Part shown: positions 10,555-22,867 of the stretch, piece by piece | Position numbering within the stretch: position 1 is the first letter of the stretch | How the letters are laid out: each line of letters starts with the position of its first letter | Origin: Balaenoptera acutorostrata | Taxonomy: Eukaryota > Chordata > Mammalia > Artiodactyla > Balaenopteridae | NCBI RefSeq assembly: GCF_949987535.1 | Contig: NW_026646042.1 | Location: 62,001 to 126,000, forward strand | Length of the DNA stretch: 64,000 nt | Direction of reading: 5' to 3' | Made by a program: the position numbers and the translations under genes | Notes under the pieces: generated by a model | Told to the model about the DNA's origin: nothing | What the model saw: only the letters and a program-made list of their open reading frames with translations | Databases searched by the model: none

Positions 10555-12313
10555 GATATCTTATGATAAGTGTCTTTTTCTGTGTGACTTATTTCACTTA
10601 GAATCGTCGTACCTAAATCCACTCATCGTGCTGCTACTAGCCTTATGACGTTGATTTCATGGCTGAGTGATATTCCATTGTACATGAGGACCACAACTTC
10701 TTTATCCATTTTTCGCTTTCCTAGGATATTTAAGGTGTAATGAAGTGGGGGTTCTTGTCAACAGAGCAGCCCTAAACTTTGGGGTGCCTGTGTCTTGCTG
10801 ATTTTTAGTTTTCCCAATTTATACGCCCATGAGTGGAAGTGCCCTATGCTCTCCAAGCTGTGTTTTTTAGATGTTTCAGAACACACCGTACACTTCTCCA
10901 GAGTGGCTGTTGGCAATTTACATCCCACCCATCAGCGTAGCAAGGCTCCCATTTCTCCATGGCCGGTCCTGCATTTCTGGTTTGGACACTTTTTTCCGCA
11001 TGGCCCTTTTGCCCGCTGGGACGCGAGACTTCTTTGGAGCGCTGATTGGCCTTTCCAGGTTGCTTGGTTGGCCAAAAAGGGCGTATGCGTTTTTTCCTGA
11101 ATATATTCAGGAAAAAACGCATACGCCCTTTTTGGCCAAGGGCATCATTGTCCACGTTTTGCCGCTTTTCATGTGCTTTCAAGGCGATTCGAATCTACCT
11201 CCTGAAATCTGTTTCCTGCAATTCTGCCTTGCTTTCAAAGCCTCTTCGTTGCCTTCCCTTAGTATATTTGTGGACGAGAGGTATCATTTAAAACTCTGCA
11301 GGTTTGTGAATTGCAGTGCCCCTGAGCTCCATTTTTCAACTCGCTTTTTTGGGAGCTGACCGCAAAAGCGCAGGATTGCTTCAGGCCCTCTTCTGGTTCT
11401 GGGGGGCAGGCTGAGCTTGTGCTTAATTCTTCTTCCTGATGGGAAAATAGAGTGACCTGTGCCTGTCCCAACACCTAGAGCTAGTCTCTCATTGGTTCCC
11501 CCTCTTCCCGTTCATCCTCAGGACAAATTGCAACCTGTACGGAACAGGAGGTTAAAGGTGCTGATTCTCCAAGGAGGGAGATGGCTAGTAAATCGGCTGG
11601 AATGGCGAACCCGAGCAAAGGAGATGAGAAATGAGGTGCGTTTTAGAAACCTTTCCCGATCACACGGTGTACCATCTTCTGGGTTTCTCATGCCTGTTTT
11701 CGACGTAGGAAGATGCCCTTGAACCTGGAGATTTGGGATCCATGGGATGGGTACCATGCAGTATTACTTGAAAGGGTCTGCGTTGGCTCACCCAACCTCA
11801 CCGAAGCTCTCAGCCCCAAGAGTGTCCACCCTTATGTCTCAATCAGCTGTGGGTCTAGATATGATCAATCCAGGTTGCATCACAGCCCCTGAACGAATTT
11901 TGTAAGAATTTCTCTCTCTTTCACTGTCTTTGTTTCACGGGTTTTGAAAAGTAATTTATTTTTATATTGGGGTTTAGCTGCTTTTCACGGCTGTGTTTAT
12001 GCCGCTTTACACCCCCTTGACTCACTTACGGAGAGATATCAATACATAGGTTTGAAGATTCTTACTAGTCAGATATATTCTTTTGCGGTGCATAGGGGGT
12101 GTTGAGTCCAGTTCACTGAAAAAGGAATAGGTCTTGTCTCTTACATATTGGGTTTATGGAACGGTATCGGAGCTAATTTGAAACCCTTGTTTTATGCATC
12201 ACCCCACCTCACCTTTCCCGTTCAGCAGCCATAGTGTGTTTCCTAAACGTGTGACTCTGTTCTGTTTTGTAATTCAGTTCAAGTGTAGCGGTTTTTACAT
12301 TCCCTCTCTAAGT
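10555..12313. repeat. Satellite monomer 7 (type A, BamHI subtype, mosaic)
   Basis: Carries the B-associated gggacgcg near 11018, but the palindrome 11068-11139 is perfect (A-like), followed by gaccgc, BamHI 11736-11741 and gtgcatag. The haplotype switch falls between about 11022 and 11112, across the palindrome's left half. Confidence 0.97.
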
Positions 12314-14072
12314 GATATCTTATGATAAGTGTCTTTTTCTGTGTGACTTATTTCACTTAGAATCGTCGTACCTAAATCCACTCATCGTGCTGCTACTAGC
12401 CTTATGACGTTGATTTCATGGCTGAGTGATATTCCATTGTACATGAGGACCACAACTTCTTTATCCATTTTTCGCTTTCCTAGGATATTTAAGGTGTAAT
12501 GAAGTGGGGGTTCTTGTCAACAGAGCAGCCCTAAACTTTGGGGTGCCTGTGTCTTGCTGATTTTTAGTTTTCCCAATTTATACGCCCATGAGTGGAAGTG
12601 CCCTATGCTCTCCAAGCTGTGTTTTTTAGATGTTTCAGAACACACCGTACACTTCTCCAGAGTGGCTGTTGGCAATTTACATCCCACCCATCAGCGTAGC
12701 AAGGCTCCCATTTCTCCATGGCCGGTCCTGCATTTCTGGTTTGGACACTTTTTTCCGCATGGCCCTTTTGCCCGCTGGGACGCGAGACTTCTTTGGAGCG
12801 CTGATTGGCCTTTCCAGGTTGCTTGGTTGGCCAAAAAGGGCGTATGCGTTTTTTCCTGAATATATTCAGGGAAAAACGCATACGCCCTTTTTGGCCAAGG
12901 GCATCATTGTCCACGTTTTGCCGCTTTTCATGTGCTTTCAAGGCGATTCGAATCTACCTCCTGAAATCTGTTTCCTGCAATTCTGCCTTGCTTTCAAAGC
13001 CTCTTCGTTGCCTTCCCTTAGTATATTTGTGGACGAGAGGTATCATTTAAAACTCTGCAGGTTTGTGAATTGCAGTGCCCCTGAGCTCCATTTTTCAACT
13101 CGCTTTTTTGGGAGCTGGCCGCAAAAGCGCAGGATTGCTTCAGGCCCTCTTCTGGTTCTGGGGGGCAGGCTGAGCTTGTGCTTAATTCTTCTTCCTGATG
13201 GGAAAATAGAGTGACCTGTGCCTGTCCCAACACCTAGAGCTAGTCTCTCATTGGTTCCCCCTCTTCCCGTTCATCCTCAGGACAAATTGCAACCTGTACG
13301 GAACAGGAGGTTAAAGGTGCTGATTCTCCAAGGAGGGAGATGGCTAGTAAATCGGCTGGAATGGCGAACCCGAGCAAAGGAGATGAGAAATGAGGTGCGT
13401 TTTAGAAACCTTTCCCGATCACACGGTGTACCATCTTCTGGGTTTCTCATGCCTGTTTTCGACGTAGGAAGATGCCCTTGAACCTGGAGATTTGGGACCC
13501 ATGGGATGGGTACCATGCAGTATTACTTGAAAGGGTCTGCGTTGGCTCACCCAACCTCACCGAACCTCTCAGCCCCAAGAGTGTCCACCCTTATGTCTCA
13601 ATCAGCTGTGGGTCTAGATATGGTCAATCCAGGTTGCATCACAGCCCCTGAACGAATTTTGTAAGAATTTCTCTCTCTTTCACTGTCTTTGTTTAACGGG
13701 TTTTGAAAAGTAATTTATTTTTATAATGGGGTTTAGCTGCTTTTCACGGTTGTGTTTATGCCGCTTTACACACCCTTGACTCACTTACGGAGAGATATCA
13801 ATACATAGGTTTGATGATTCTTACTAGTCAGATATATTCTTGTGCGGTGAATACGGGGTGTTGAGTCCAGTTCACTGAGCAAGGAGTAGGTCTTGTCTAT
13901 TACATATTGGGTTTATAGAACGGTATCTGAGCTAATTTGAAACCCTTGTTTTATGCATCACCCCACCTCACCTTGCCCGTTCAGCAGCTATAGTGTGTTT
14001 TCTAAACGTGTGACTCTGTTCTGTTTTGTAATTCAGTTCAAGTGTAGCGGTTTTTACATTCCCTCTCTAAGT
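12314..14072. repeat. Satellite monomer 8 (type B)
   Basis: Palindrome 12827-12898 has the T-G mismatch (12871). Same marker set as monomers 5 and 10: gggacgcg, gaatacgg, cagctatag. Confidence 0.97.
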
Positions 14073-15831
14073 GATATCTTATGATAAGTGTCTTTTTCTG
14101 TGTGACTTATTTCACTTAGAATCGTCGTACCTAAATCCACTCATCGTGCTGCTACTAGCCTTATGACGTTGATTTCATGGCTGAGTGATATTCCATTGTA
14201 CATGAGGACCACAACTTCTTTATCCATTTTTCGCTTTCCTAGGATATTTAAGGTGTAATGAAGTGGGGGTTCTTGTCAACAGAGCAGCCCTAAACTTTGG
14301 GGTGCCTGTGTCTTGCTGATTTTTAGTTTTCCCAATTTATACGCCCATGAGTGGAAGTGCCCTATGCTCTCCAAGCTGTGTTTTTTAGATGTTTCAGAAC
14401 ACACCGTACACTTCTCCAGAGTGGCTGTTGGCAATTTACATCCCACCCATCAGCGTAGCAAGGCTCCCATTTCTCCATGGCCGGTCCTGCATTTCTGGTT
14501 TGGACACTTTTTTCCGCATGGCCCTTTTGCCCGCTGGGAAGCGAGACTTCTTTGGAGCGCTGATTGGCCTTTCCAGGTTGCTTGGTTGGCCAAAAAGGGC
14601 GTATGCGTTTTTTCCTGAATATATTCAGGAAAAAACGCATACGCCCTTTTTGGCCAAGGGCATCATTGTCCACGTTTTGCCGCTTTTCATGTGCTTTCAA
14701 GGCGATTCGAATCTACCTCCTGAAATCTGTTTCCTGCAATTCTGCCTTGCTTTCAAAGCCTCTTCGTTGCCTTCCCTTAGTATATTTGTGGACGAGAGGT
14801 ATCATTTAAAACTCTGCAGGTTTGTGAATTGCAGTGCCCCTGAGCTCCATTTTTCAACTCGCTTTTTTGGGAGCTGACCGCAAAAGCGCAGGATTGCTTC
14901 AGGCCCTCTTCTGGTTCTGGGGGGCAGGCTGAGCTTGTGCTTAATTCTTCTTCCTGATGGGAAAATAGAGTGACCTGTGCCTGTCCCAACACCTAGAGCT
15001 AGTCTCTCATTGGTTCCCCCTCTTCCCGTTCATCCTCAGGACAAATTGCAACCTGTACGGAACAGGAGGTTAAAGGTGCTGATTCTCCAAGGAGGGAGAT
15101 GGCTAGTAAATCGGCTGGAATGGCGAACCCGAGCAAAGGAGATGAGAAATGAGGTGCGTTTTAGAAACCTTTCGCGATCACACGGTGTACCATCTTCTGG
15201 GTTTCTCATGCCTGTTTTCGACGTAGGAAGATGCCCTTGAACCTGGAGATTTGGGATCCATGGGATGGGTACCATGCAGTATTACTTGAAAGGGTCTGCG
15301 TTGGCTCACCCAACCTCACCGAAGCTCTCAGCCCCAAGAGTGTCCACCCTTATGTCTCAATCAGCTGTGGGTCTAGATATGATCAATCCAGGTTGCATCA
15401 CAGCCCCTGAACGAATTTTGTAAGAATTTCTCTCTCTTTCACTGTCTTTGTTTCACGGGTTTTGAAAAGTAATTTATTTTTATATTGGGGTTTAGCTGCT
15501 TTTCACGGCTGTGTTTATGCCGCTTTACACCCCCTTGACTCACTTACGGAGAGATATCAATACATAGGTTTGAAGATTCTTACTAGTCAGATATATTCTT
15601 TTGCGGTGAATAGGGGGTGTTGAGTCCAGTTCACTGAAAAAGGAATAGGTCTTGTCTCTTACATATTGGGTTTATGGAACGGTATCGGAGCTAATTTGAA
15701 ACCCTTGTTTTATGCATCACCCCACCTCACCTTTCCCGTTCAGCAGCCATAGTGTGTTTCCTAAACGTGTGACTCTGTTCTGTTTTGTAATTCAGTTCAA
15801 GTGTAGCGGTTTTTACATTCCCTCTCTAAGT
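14073..15831. repeat. Satellite monomer 9 (type A, BamHI subtype)
   Basis: Palindrome 14586-14657 is perfect. Has gaccgc, BamHI 15254-15259, gaagctctc and atatgatc. Private cgcgatc near 15174 in place of cccgatc. Confidence 0.97.
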
Positions 15832-17590
15832 GATATCTTATGATAAGTGTCTTTTTCTGTGTGACTTATTTCACTTAGAATCGTCGTACCTAAATCCACT
15901 CATCGTGCTGCTACTAGCCTTATGACGTTGATTTCATGGCTGAGTGATATTCCATTGTACATGAGGACCACAACTTCTTTATCCATTTTTCGCTTTCCTA
16001 GGATATTTAAGGTGTAATGAAGTGGGGGTTCTTGTCAACAGAGCAGCCCTAAACTTTGGGGTGCCTGTGTCTTGCTGATTTTTAGTTTTCCCAATTTATA
16101 CGCCCATGAGTGGAAGTGCCCTATGCTCTCCAAGCTGTGTTTTTTAGATGTTTCAGAACACACCGTACACTTCTCCAGAGTGGCTGTTGGCAATTTACAT
16201 CCCACCCATCAGCGTAGCAAGGCTCCCATTTCTCCATGGCCGGTCCTGCATTTCTGGTTTGGACACTTTTTTCCGCATGGCCCTTTTGCCCGCTGGGACG
16301 CGAGACTTCTTTGGAGCGCTGATTGGCCTTTCCAGGTTGCTTGGTTGGCCAAAAAGGGCGTATGCGTTTTTTCCTGAATATATTCAGGGAAAAACGCATA
16401 CGCCCTTTTTGGCCAAGGGCATCATTGTCCACGTTTTGCCGCTTTTCATGTGCTTTCAAGGCGATTCGAATCTACCTCCTGAAATCTGTTTCCTGCAATT
16501 CTGCCTTGCTTTCAAAGCCTCTTCGTTGCCTTCCCTTAGTATATTTGTGGACGAGAGGTATCATTTAAAACTCTGCAGGTTTGTGAATTGCAGTGCCCCT
16601 GAGCTCCATTTTTCAACTCGCTTTTTTGGGAGCTGGCCGCAAAAGCGCAGGATTGCTTCAGGCCCTCTTCTGGTTCTGGGGGGCAGGCTGAGCTTGTGCT
16701 TAATTCTTCTTCCTGATGGGAAAATAGAGTGACCTGTGCCTGTCCCAACACCTAGAGCTAGTCTCTCATTGGTTCCCCCTCTTCCCGTTCATCCTCAGGA
16801 CAAATTGCAACCTGTACGGAACAGGAGGTTAAAGGTGCTGATTCTCCAAGGAGGGAGATGGCTAGTAAATCGGCTGGAATGGCGAACCCGAGCAAAGGAG
16901 ATGAGAAATGAGGTGCGTTTTAGAAACCTTTCCCGATCACACGGTGTACCATCTTCTGGGTTTCTCATGCCTGTTTTCGACGTAGGAAGATGCCCTTGAA
17001 CCTGGAGATTTGGGACCCATGGGATGGGTACCATGCAGTATTACTTGAAAGGGTCTGCGTTGGCTCACCCAACCTCACCGAACCTCTCAGCCCCAAGAGT
17101 GTCCACCCTTATGTCTCAATCAGCTGTGGGTCTAGATATGGTCAATCCAGGTTGCATCACAGCCCCTGAACGAATTTTGTAAGAATTTCTCTCTCTTTCA
17201 CTGTCTTTGTTTAACGGGTTTTGAAAAGTAATTTATTTTTATAATGGGGTTTAGCTGCTTTTCACGGTTGTGTTTATGCCGCTTTACACACCCTTGACTC
17301 ACTTACGGAGAGATATCAATACATAGGTTTGATGATTCTTACTAGTCAGATATATTCTTGTGCGGTGAATACGGGGTGTTGAGTCCAGTTCACTGAGCAA
17401 GGAGTAGGTCTTGTCTATTACATATTGGGTTTATAGAACGGTATCTGAGCTAATTTGAAACCCTTGTTTTATGCATCACCCCACCTCACCTTGCCCGTTC
17501 AGCAGCTATAGTGTGTTTTCTAAACGTGTGACTCTGTTCTGTTTTGTAATTCAGTTCAAGTGTAGCGGTTTTTACATTCCCTCTCTAAGT
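15832..17590. repeat. Satellite monomer 10 (type B)
   Basis: Palindrome 16345-16416 has the T-G mismatch (16389). Marker set identical to monomers 5 and 8. Confidence 0.97.
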
Positions 17591-19349
17591 GATATCTTAT
17601 GATAAGTGTCTTTTTCTGTGTGACTTATTTCACTTAGAATCGTCGTACCTAAATCCACTCATCGTGCTGCTACTAGCCTTATGACGTTGATTTCATGGCT
17701 GAGTGATATTCCATTGTACATGAGGACCACAACTTCTTTATCCATTTTTCGCTTTCCTAGGATATTTAAGGTGTAATGAAGTGGGGGTTCTTGTCAACAG
17801 AGCAGCCCTAAACTTTGGGGTGCCTGTGTCTTGCTGATTTTTAGTTTTCCCAATTTATACGCCCATGAGTGGAAGTGCCCTATGCTCTCCAAGCTGTGTT
17901 TTTTAGATGTTTCAGAACACACCGTACACTTCTCCAGTGTGGCTGTTGGCAATTTACATCCCACCCATCAGCGTAGCAAGGCTCCCATTTCTCCATGGCC
18001 GGTCCTGCATTTCTGGTTTGGACACTTTTTTCCGCATGGCCCTTTTGCCCGCTGGGAAGCGAGACTTCTTTGGAGCGCTGATTGGCCTTTCCAGGTTGCT
18101 TGGTTGGCCAAAAAGGGCGTATGCGTTTTTTCCTGAATATATTCAGGAAAAAACGCATACGCCCTTTTTGGCCAAGGGCATCATTGTCCACGTTTTGCCG
18201 CTTTTCATGTGCTTTCAAGGCGATTCGAATCTACCTCCTGAAATCTGTTTCCTGCAATTCTGCCTTGCTTTCAAAGCCTCTTCGTTGCCTTCCCTTAATA
18301 TATTTGTGGACGAGAGGTATCATTTAAAACTCTGCAGGTTTGTGAATTGCAGTGCCCCTGAGCTCCATTTTTCAACTCGCTTTTTTGGGAGCTGGCCGCA
18401 AAAGCGCAGGATTGCTTCAGGCCCTCTTCTGGTTCTGGGGGGCAGGCTGAGCTTGTGCTTAATTCTTCTTCCTGATGGGAAAATAGAGTGACCTGTGCCT
18501 GTCCCAACACCTAGAGCTAGTCTCTCATTGGTTCCCCCTCTTCCCGTTCATCCTCAGGACAAATTGCAACCTGTACGGAACAGGAGGTTAAAGGTGCTGA
18601 TTCTCCAAGGAGGGAGATGGCTAGTAAATCGGCTGGAATGGCGAACCCGAGCAAAGGAGATGAGAAATGAGGTGCGTTTTAGAAACCTTTCCCGATCACA
18701 CGGTGTACCATCTTCTGGGTTTCTCATGCCTGTTTTCGACGTAGGAAGATGCCCTTGAACCTGGAGATTTGGGACCCATGGGATGGGTACCATGCAGTAT
18801 TACTTGAAAGGGTCTGCGTTGGCTCACCCAACCTCACCAAACCTCTCAGCCCCAAGAGTGTCCACCCTTATGTCTCAATCAGCTGTGGGTCTAGATATGG
18901 TCAATCCAGGTTGCATCACAGCCCCTGAACGAATTTTGTAAGAATTTCTCTCTCTTTCACTGTCTTTGTTTCACGGGTTTTGAAAAGTAATTTATTTTTA
19001 TATTGGGGTTTAGCTGCTTTTCACGGCTGTGTTTATGCCGCTTTACACCCCCTTGACTCACTTACGGAGAGATATCAATACATAGGTTTGAAGATTCTTA
19101 CTAGTCAGATATATTCTTTTGCGGTGAATAGGGGGTGTTGAGTCCAGTTCACTGAAAAAGGAATAGGTCTTGTCTCTTACATATTGGGTTTATGGAACGG
19201 TATCGGAGCTAATTTGAAACCCTTGTTTTATGCATCACCCCACCTCACCTTTCCCGTTCAGCAGCCATAGTGTGTTTCCTAAACGTGTGACTCTGTTCTG
19301 TTTTGTAATTCAGTTCAAGTGTAGCGGTTTTTACATTCCCTCTCTAAGT
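17591..19349. repeat. Satellite monomer 11 (type A)
   Basis: Palindrome 18104-18175 is perfect. Carries cttaata near 18295 like monomer 3. Private changes: ccagtgtgg near 17936 and accaaacc near 18837. Confidence 0.97.
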
Positions 19350-21108
19350 GATATCTTATGATAAGTGTCTTTTTCTGTGTGACTTATTTCACTTAGAATC
19401 GTCGTACCTAAATCCACTCATCGTGCTGCTACTAGCCTTATGACGTTGATTTCATGGCTGAGTGATATTCCATTGTACATGAGGACCACAACTTCTTTAT
19501 CCATTTTTCGCTTTCCTAGGATATTTAAGGTGTAATGAAGTGGGGGTTCTTGTCAACAGAGCAGCCCTAAACTTTGGGGTGCCTGTGTCTTGCTGATTTT
19601 TAGTTTTCCCAATTTATACGCCCATGAGTGGAAGTGCCCTATGCTGTCCAAGCTGTGTTTTTTAGATGTTTCAGAACACACCGTACACTTCTCCAGAGTG
19701 GCTGTTGGCAATTTACATCCCACCCATCAGCGTAGCAAGGCTCCCATTTCTCCATGGCCGGTCCTGCATTTCTGGTTTGGACACTTTTTTCCGCATGGCC
19801 ATTTTGCCCGCTGGGAAGCGAGACTTCTTTGGAGCACTGATTGGCCTTTCCAGGTTGCTTGGTTGGCCAAAAAGGGCGTATGCGTTTTTTCCTGAATATA
19901 TTCAGGAAAAAACGCATACGCCCTTTTTGGCCAAGGGCATCATTGTCCACGTTTTGCCGCTTTTCATGTGCTTTCAAGGCGATTCGAATCTACCTCCTGA
20001 AATCTGTTTCCTGCAATTCTGCCTTGCTTTCAAAGCCTCTTCGTTGCCTTCCCTTAGTATATTTGTGGACGAGAGGTATCATTTAAAACTCTGCAGGTTT
20101 GTGAATTGCAGTGCCCCTGAGCTCCATTTTTCAACTCGCTTTTTTGGGAGCTGGCCGCAAAAGCGCAGGATTGCTTCAGGCCCTCTTCTGGTTCTGGGGG
20201 GCAGGCTGAGCTTGTGCTTAATTCTTCTTCCTGATGGGAAAATAGAGTGACCTGTGCCTGTCCCAACACCTAGAGCTAGTCTCTCATTGGTTCCCCCTCT
20301 TCCCGTTCATCCTCAGGACAAATTGCAACCTGTACGGAACAGGAGGTTAAAGGTGCTGATTCTCCAAGGAGGGAGATGGCTAGTAAATCGGCTGGAATGG
20401 CGAACCCGAGCAAAGGAGATGAGAAATGAGGTGCGTTTTAGAAACCTTTCCTGATCACACGGTGTACCATCTTCTGGGTTTCTCATGCCTGTTTTCGACG
20501 TAGGAAGATGCCCTTGAACCTGGAGATTTGGGACCCATGGGATGGGTACCATGCAGTATTACTTGAAAGGGTCTGCGTTGGCTCACCCAACCTCACCGAA
20601 CCTCTCAGCCCCAAGAGTGTCCACCCTTATGTCTCAATCAGCTGTGGGTCTAGATATGGTCAATCCAGGTTGCATCACAGCCCCTGAACGAATTTTGTAA
20701 GAATTTCTCTCTCTTTCACTGTCTTTGTTTAACGGGTTTTGAAAAGTATTTTATTTTTATAATGGGGTTTAGCTGCTTTTCACGGTTGTGTTTATGCCGC
20801 TTTACACACCCTTGACTCACTTACGGAGAGATATCAATACATAGGTTTGATGATTCTTACTAGTCAGATATATTCTTGTGCGGTGAATAGGGGGTGTTGA
20901 GTCCAGTTCACTGAGCAAGGAGTAGGTCTTGTCTATTACATATTGGGTTTATAGAACGGTATCTGAACTAATTTGAAACCCTTGTTTTATGCATCACCCC
21001 ACCTCACCTTGCCCGTTCAGCAGCCATAGTGTGTTTTCTAAACGTGTGACTCTGTTCTGTTTTGTAATTCAGTTCAAGTGTAGCGGTTTTTACATTCCCT
21101 CTCTAAGT
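19350..21108. repeat. Satellite monomer 12 (type B end, A-like front)
   Basis: Palindrome 19863-19934 is perfect and the copy has 487 A, as in A copies 1 and 4, but its last 380 bp are type B, so it is a mosaic. Private changes: gctgtcc near 19644, ggccatttt near 19800, cctgatc near 20450, gtattttatt near 20747. Confidence 0.97.
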
Positions 21109-22867
21109 GATATCTTATGATAAGTGTCTTTTTCTGTGTGACTTATTTCACTTAGAATCGTCGTACCTAAATCCACTCATCGTGCTGCTACTAGCCTTAT
21201 GACGTTGATTTCATGGCTGAGTGATATTCCATTGTACATGAGGACCACAACTTCTTTATCCATTTTTCGCTTTCCTAGGATATTTAAGGTGTAATGAAGT
21301 GGGGGTTCTTGTCAACAGAGCAGCCCTAAACTTTGGGGTGCCTGTGTCTTGCTGATTTTTAGTTTTCCCAATTTATACGCCCATGAGTGGAAGTGCCCTA
21401 TGCTCTCCAAGCTGTGTTTTTTAGATGTTTCAGAACACACCGTACACTTCTCCAGAGTGGCTGTTGGCAATTTACATCCCACCCATCAGCGTAGCAAGGC
21501 TCCCATTTCTCCATGGCCGGTCCTGCATTTCTGGTTTGGACACTTTTTTCCGCATGGCCCTTTTGCCCGCTGGGAAGCGAGACTTCTTTGGAGCGCTGAT
21601 TGGCCTTTCCAGGTTGCTTGGTTGGCCAAAAAGGGCGTATGCGTTTTTTCCTGAATATATTCAGGAAAAAACGCATACGCCCTTTTTGGCCAAGGGCATC
21701 ATTGTCCACGTTTTGCCGCTTTTCATGTGCTTTCAAGGCGATTCGAATCTACCTCCTGAAATCTGTTTCCTGCAATTCTGCCTTGCTTTCAAAGCCTCTT
21801 CGTTGCCTTCCCTTAGTATATTTGTGGACGAGAGGTATCATTTAAAACTCTGCAGGTTTGTGAATTGCAGTGCCCCTGAGCTCCATTTTTCAACTCGCTT
21901 TTTTGGGAGCTGGCCGCAAAAGCGCAGGATTGCTTCAGGCCCTCTTCTGGTTCTGGGGGGCAGGCTGAGCTTGTGCTTAATTCTTCTTCCTGATGGGAAA
22001 ATAGAGTGACCTGTGCCTGTCCCAACACCTAGAGCTAGTCTCTCATTGGTTCCCCCTCTTCCCGTTCATCCTCAGGACAAATTGCAACCTGTACGGAACA
22101 GGAGGTTAAAGGTGCTGATTCTCCAAGGAGGGAGATGGCTAGCAAATCGGCTGGAATGGCGAACCCGAGCAAAGGAGATGAGAAATGTGGTGTGTTTTAG
22201 AAACCTTTCCCGATCACACGGTGTACCATCTTCTGGGTTTCTCATGCCTGTTTTCGACGTAGGAAGATGCCCTTGAACCTGGAGATTTGGGACCCATGGG
22301 ATGGGTACCATGCAGTATTACTTGAAAGGGTCTGCGTTGGCTCACCCAACCTCACCGAACCTCTCAGCCCCAAGAGTGTCCACCCTTATGTCTCAATCAG
22401 CTGTGGGTCTAGATATGGTCAATCCAGGTTGCATCACAGCCCCTGAACGAATTTTGTAAGAATTTCTCTCTCTTTCACTGTCTTTGTTTCACGGGTTTTG
22501 AAAAGTAATTTATTTTTATAATGGGGTTTAGCTGCTTTTCACGGCTGTGTTTATGCCGCTTTACACACCCTTGACTCACTTACGGAGAGATATCAATACA
22601 TAGGTTTGAAGATTCTTCCTAGTCAGATATATTCTTGTGCGGTGAATAGGGGGTGTTGAGTCCAGTTCACTGAAAAAGGAATAGGTCTTGTCTCTTACAT
22701 ATTGGGTTTATGGAACGGTACCTGAGCTAATTTGAAACCCTTGTTTTATGCATCACCCCACCTCACCTTTCCCGTTCAGCAGCCATAGTGTGTTTCCTAA
22801 ACGTGTGACTCTGTTCTGTTTTGTAATTCAGTTCAAGTGTAGCGGTTTTTACATTCCCTCTCTAAGT
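21109..22867. repeat. Satellite monomer 13 (type C)
   Basis: Palindrome 21622-21693 is perfect. First type C copy: agcaaatcgg (22141), tgtggtgtg, aatgggg with cggctgtg, ttcttcctag, and ggtacc at 22717-22722, which adds a second KpnI site. Nearly identical to monomer 15. Confidence 0.97.
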
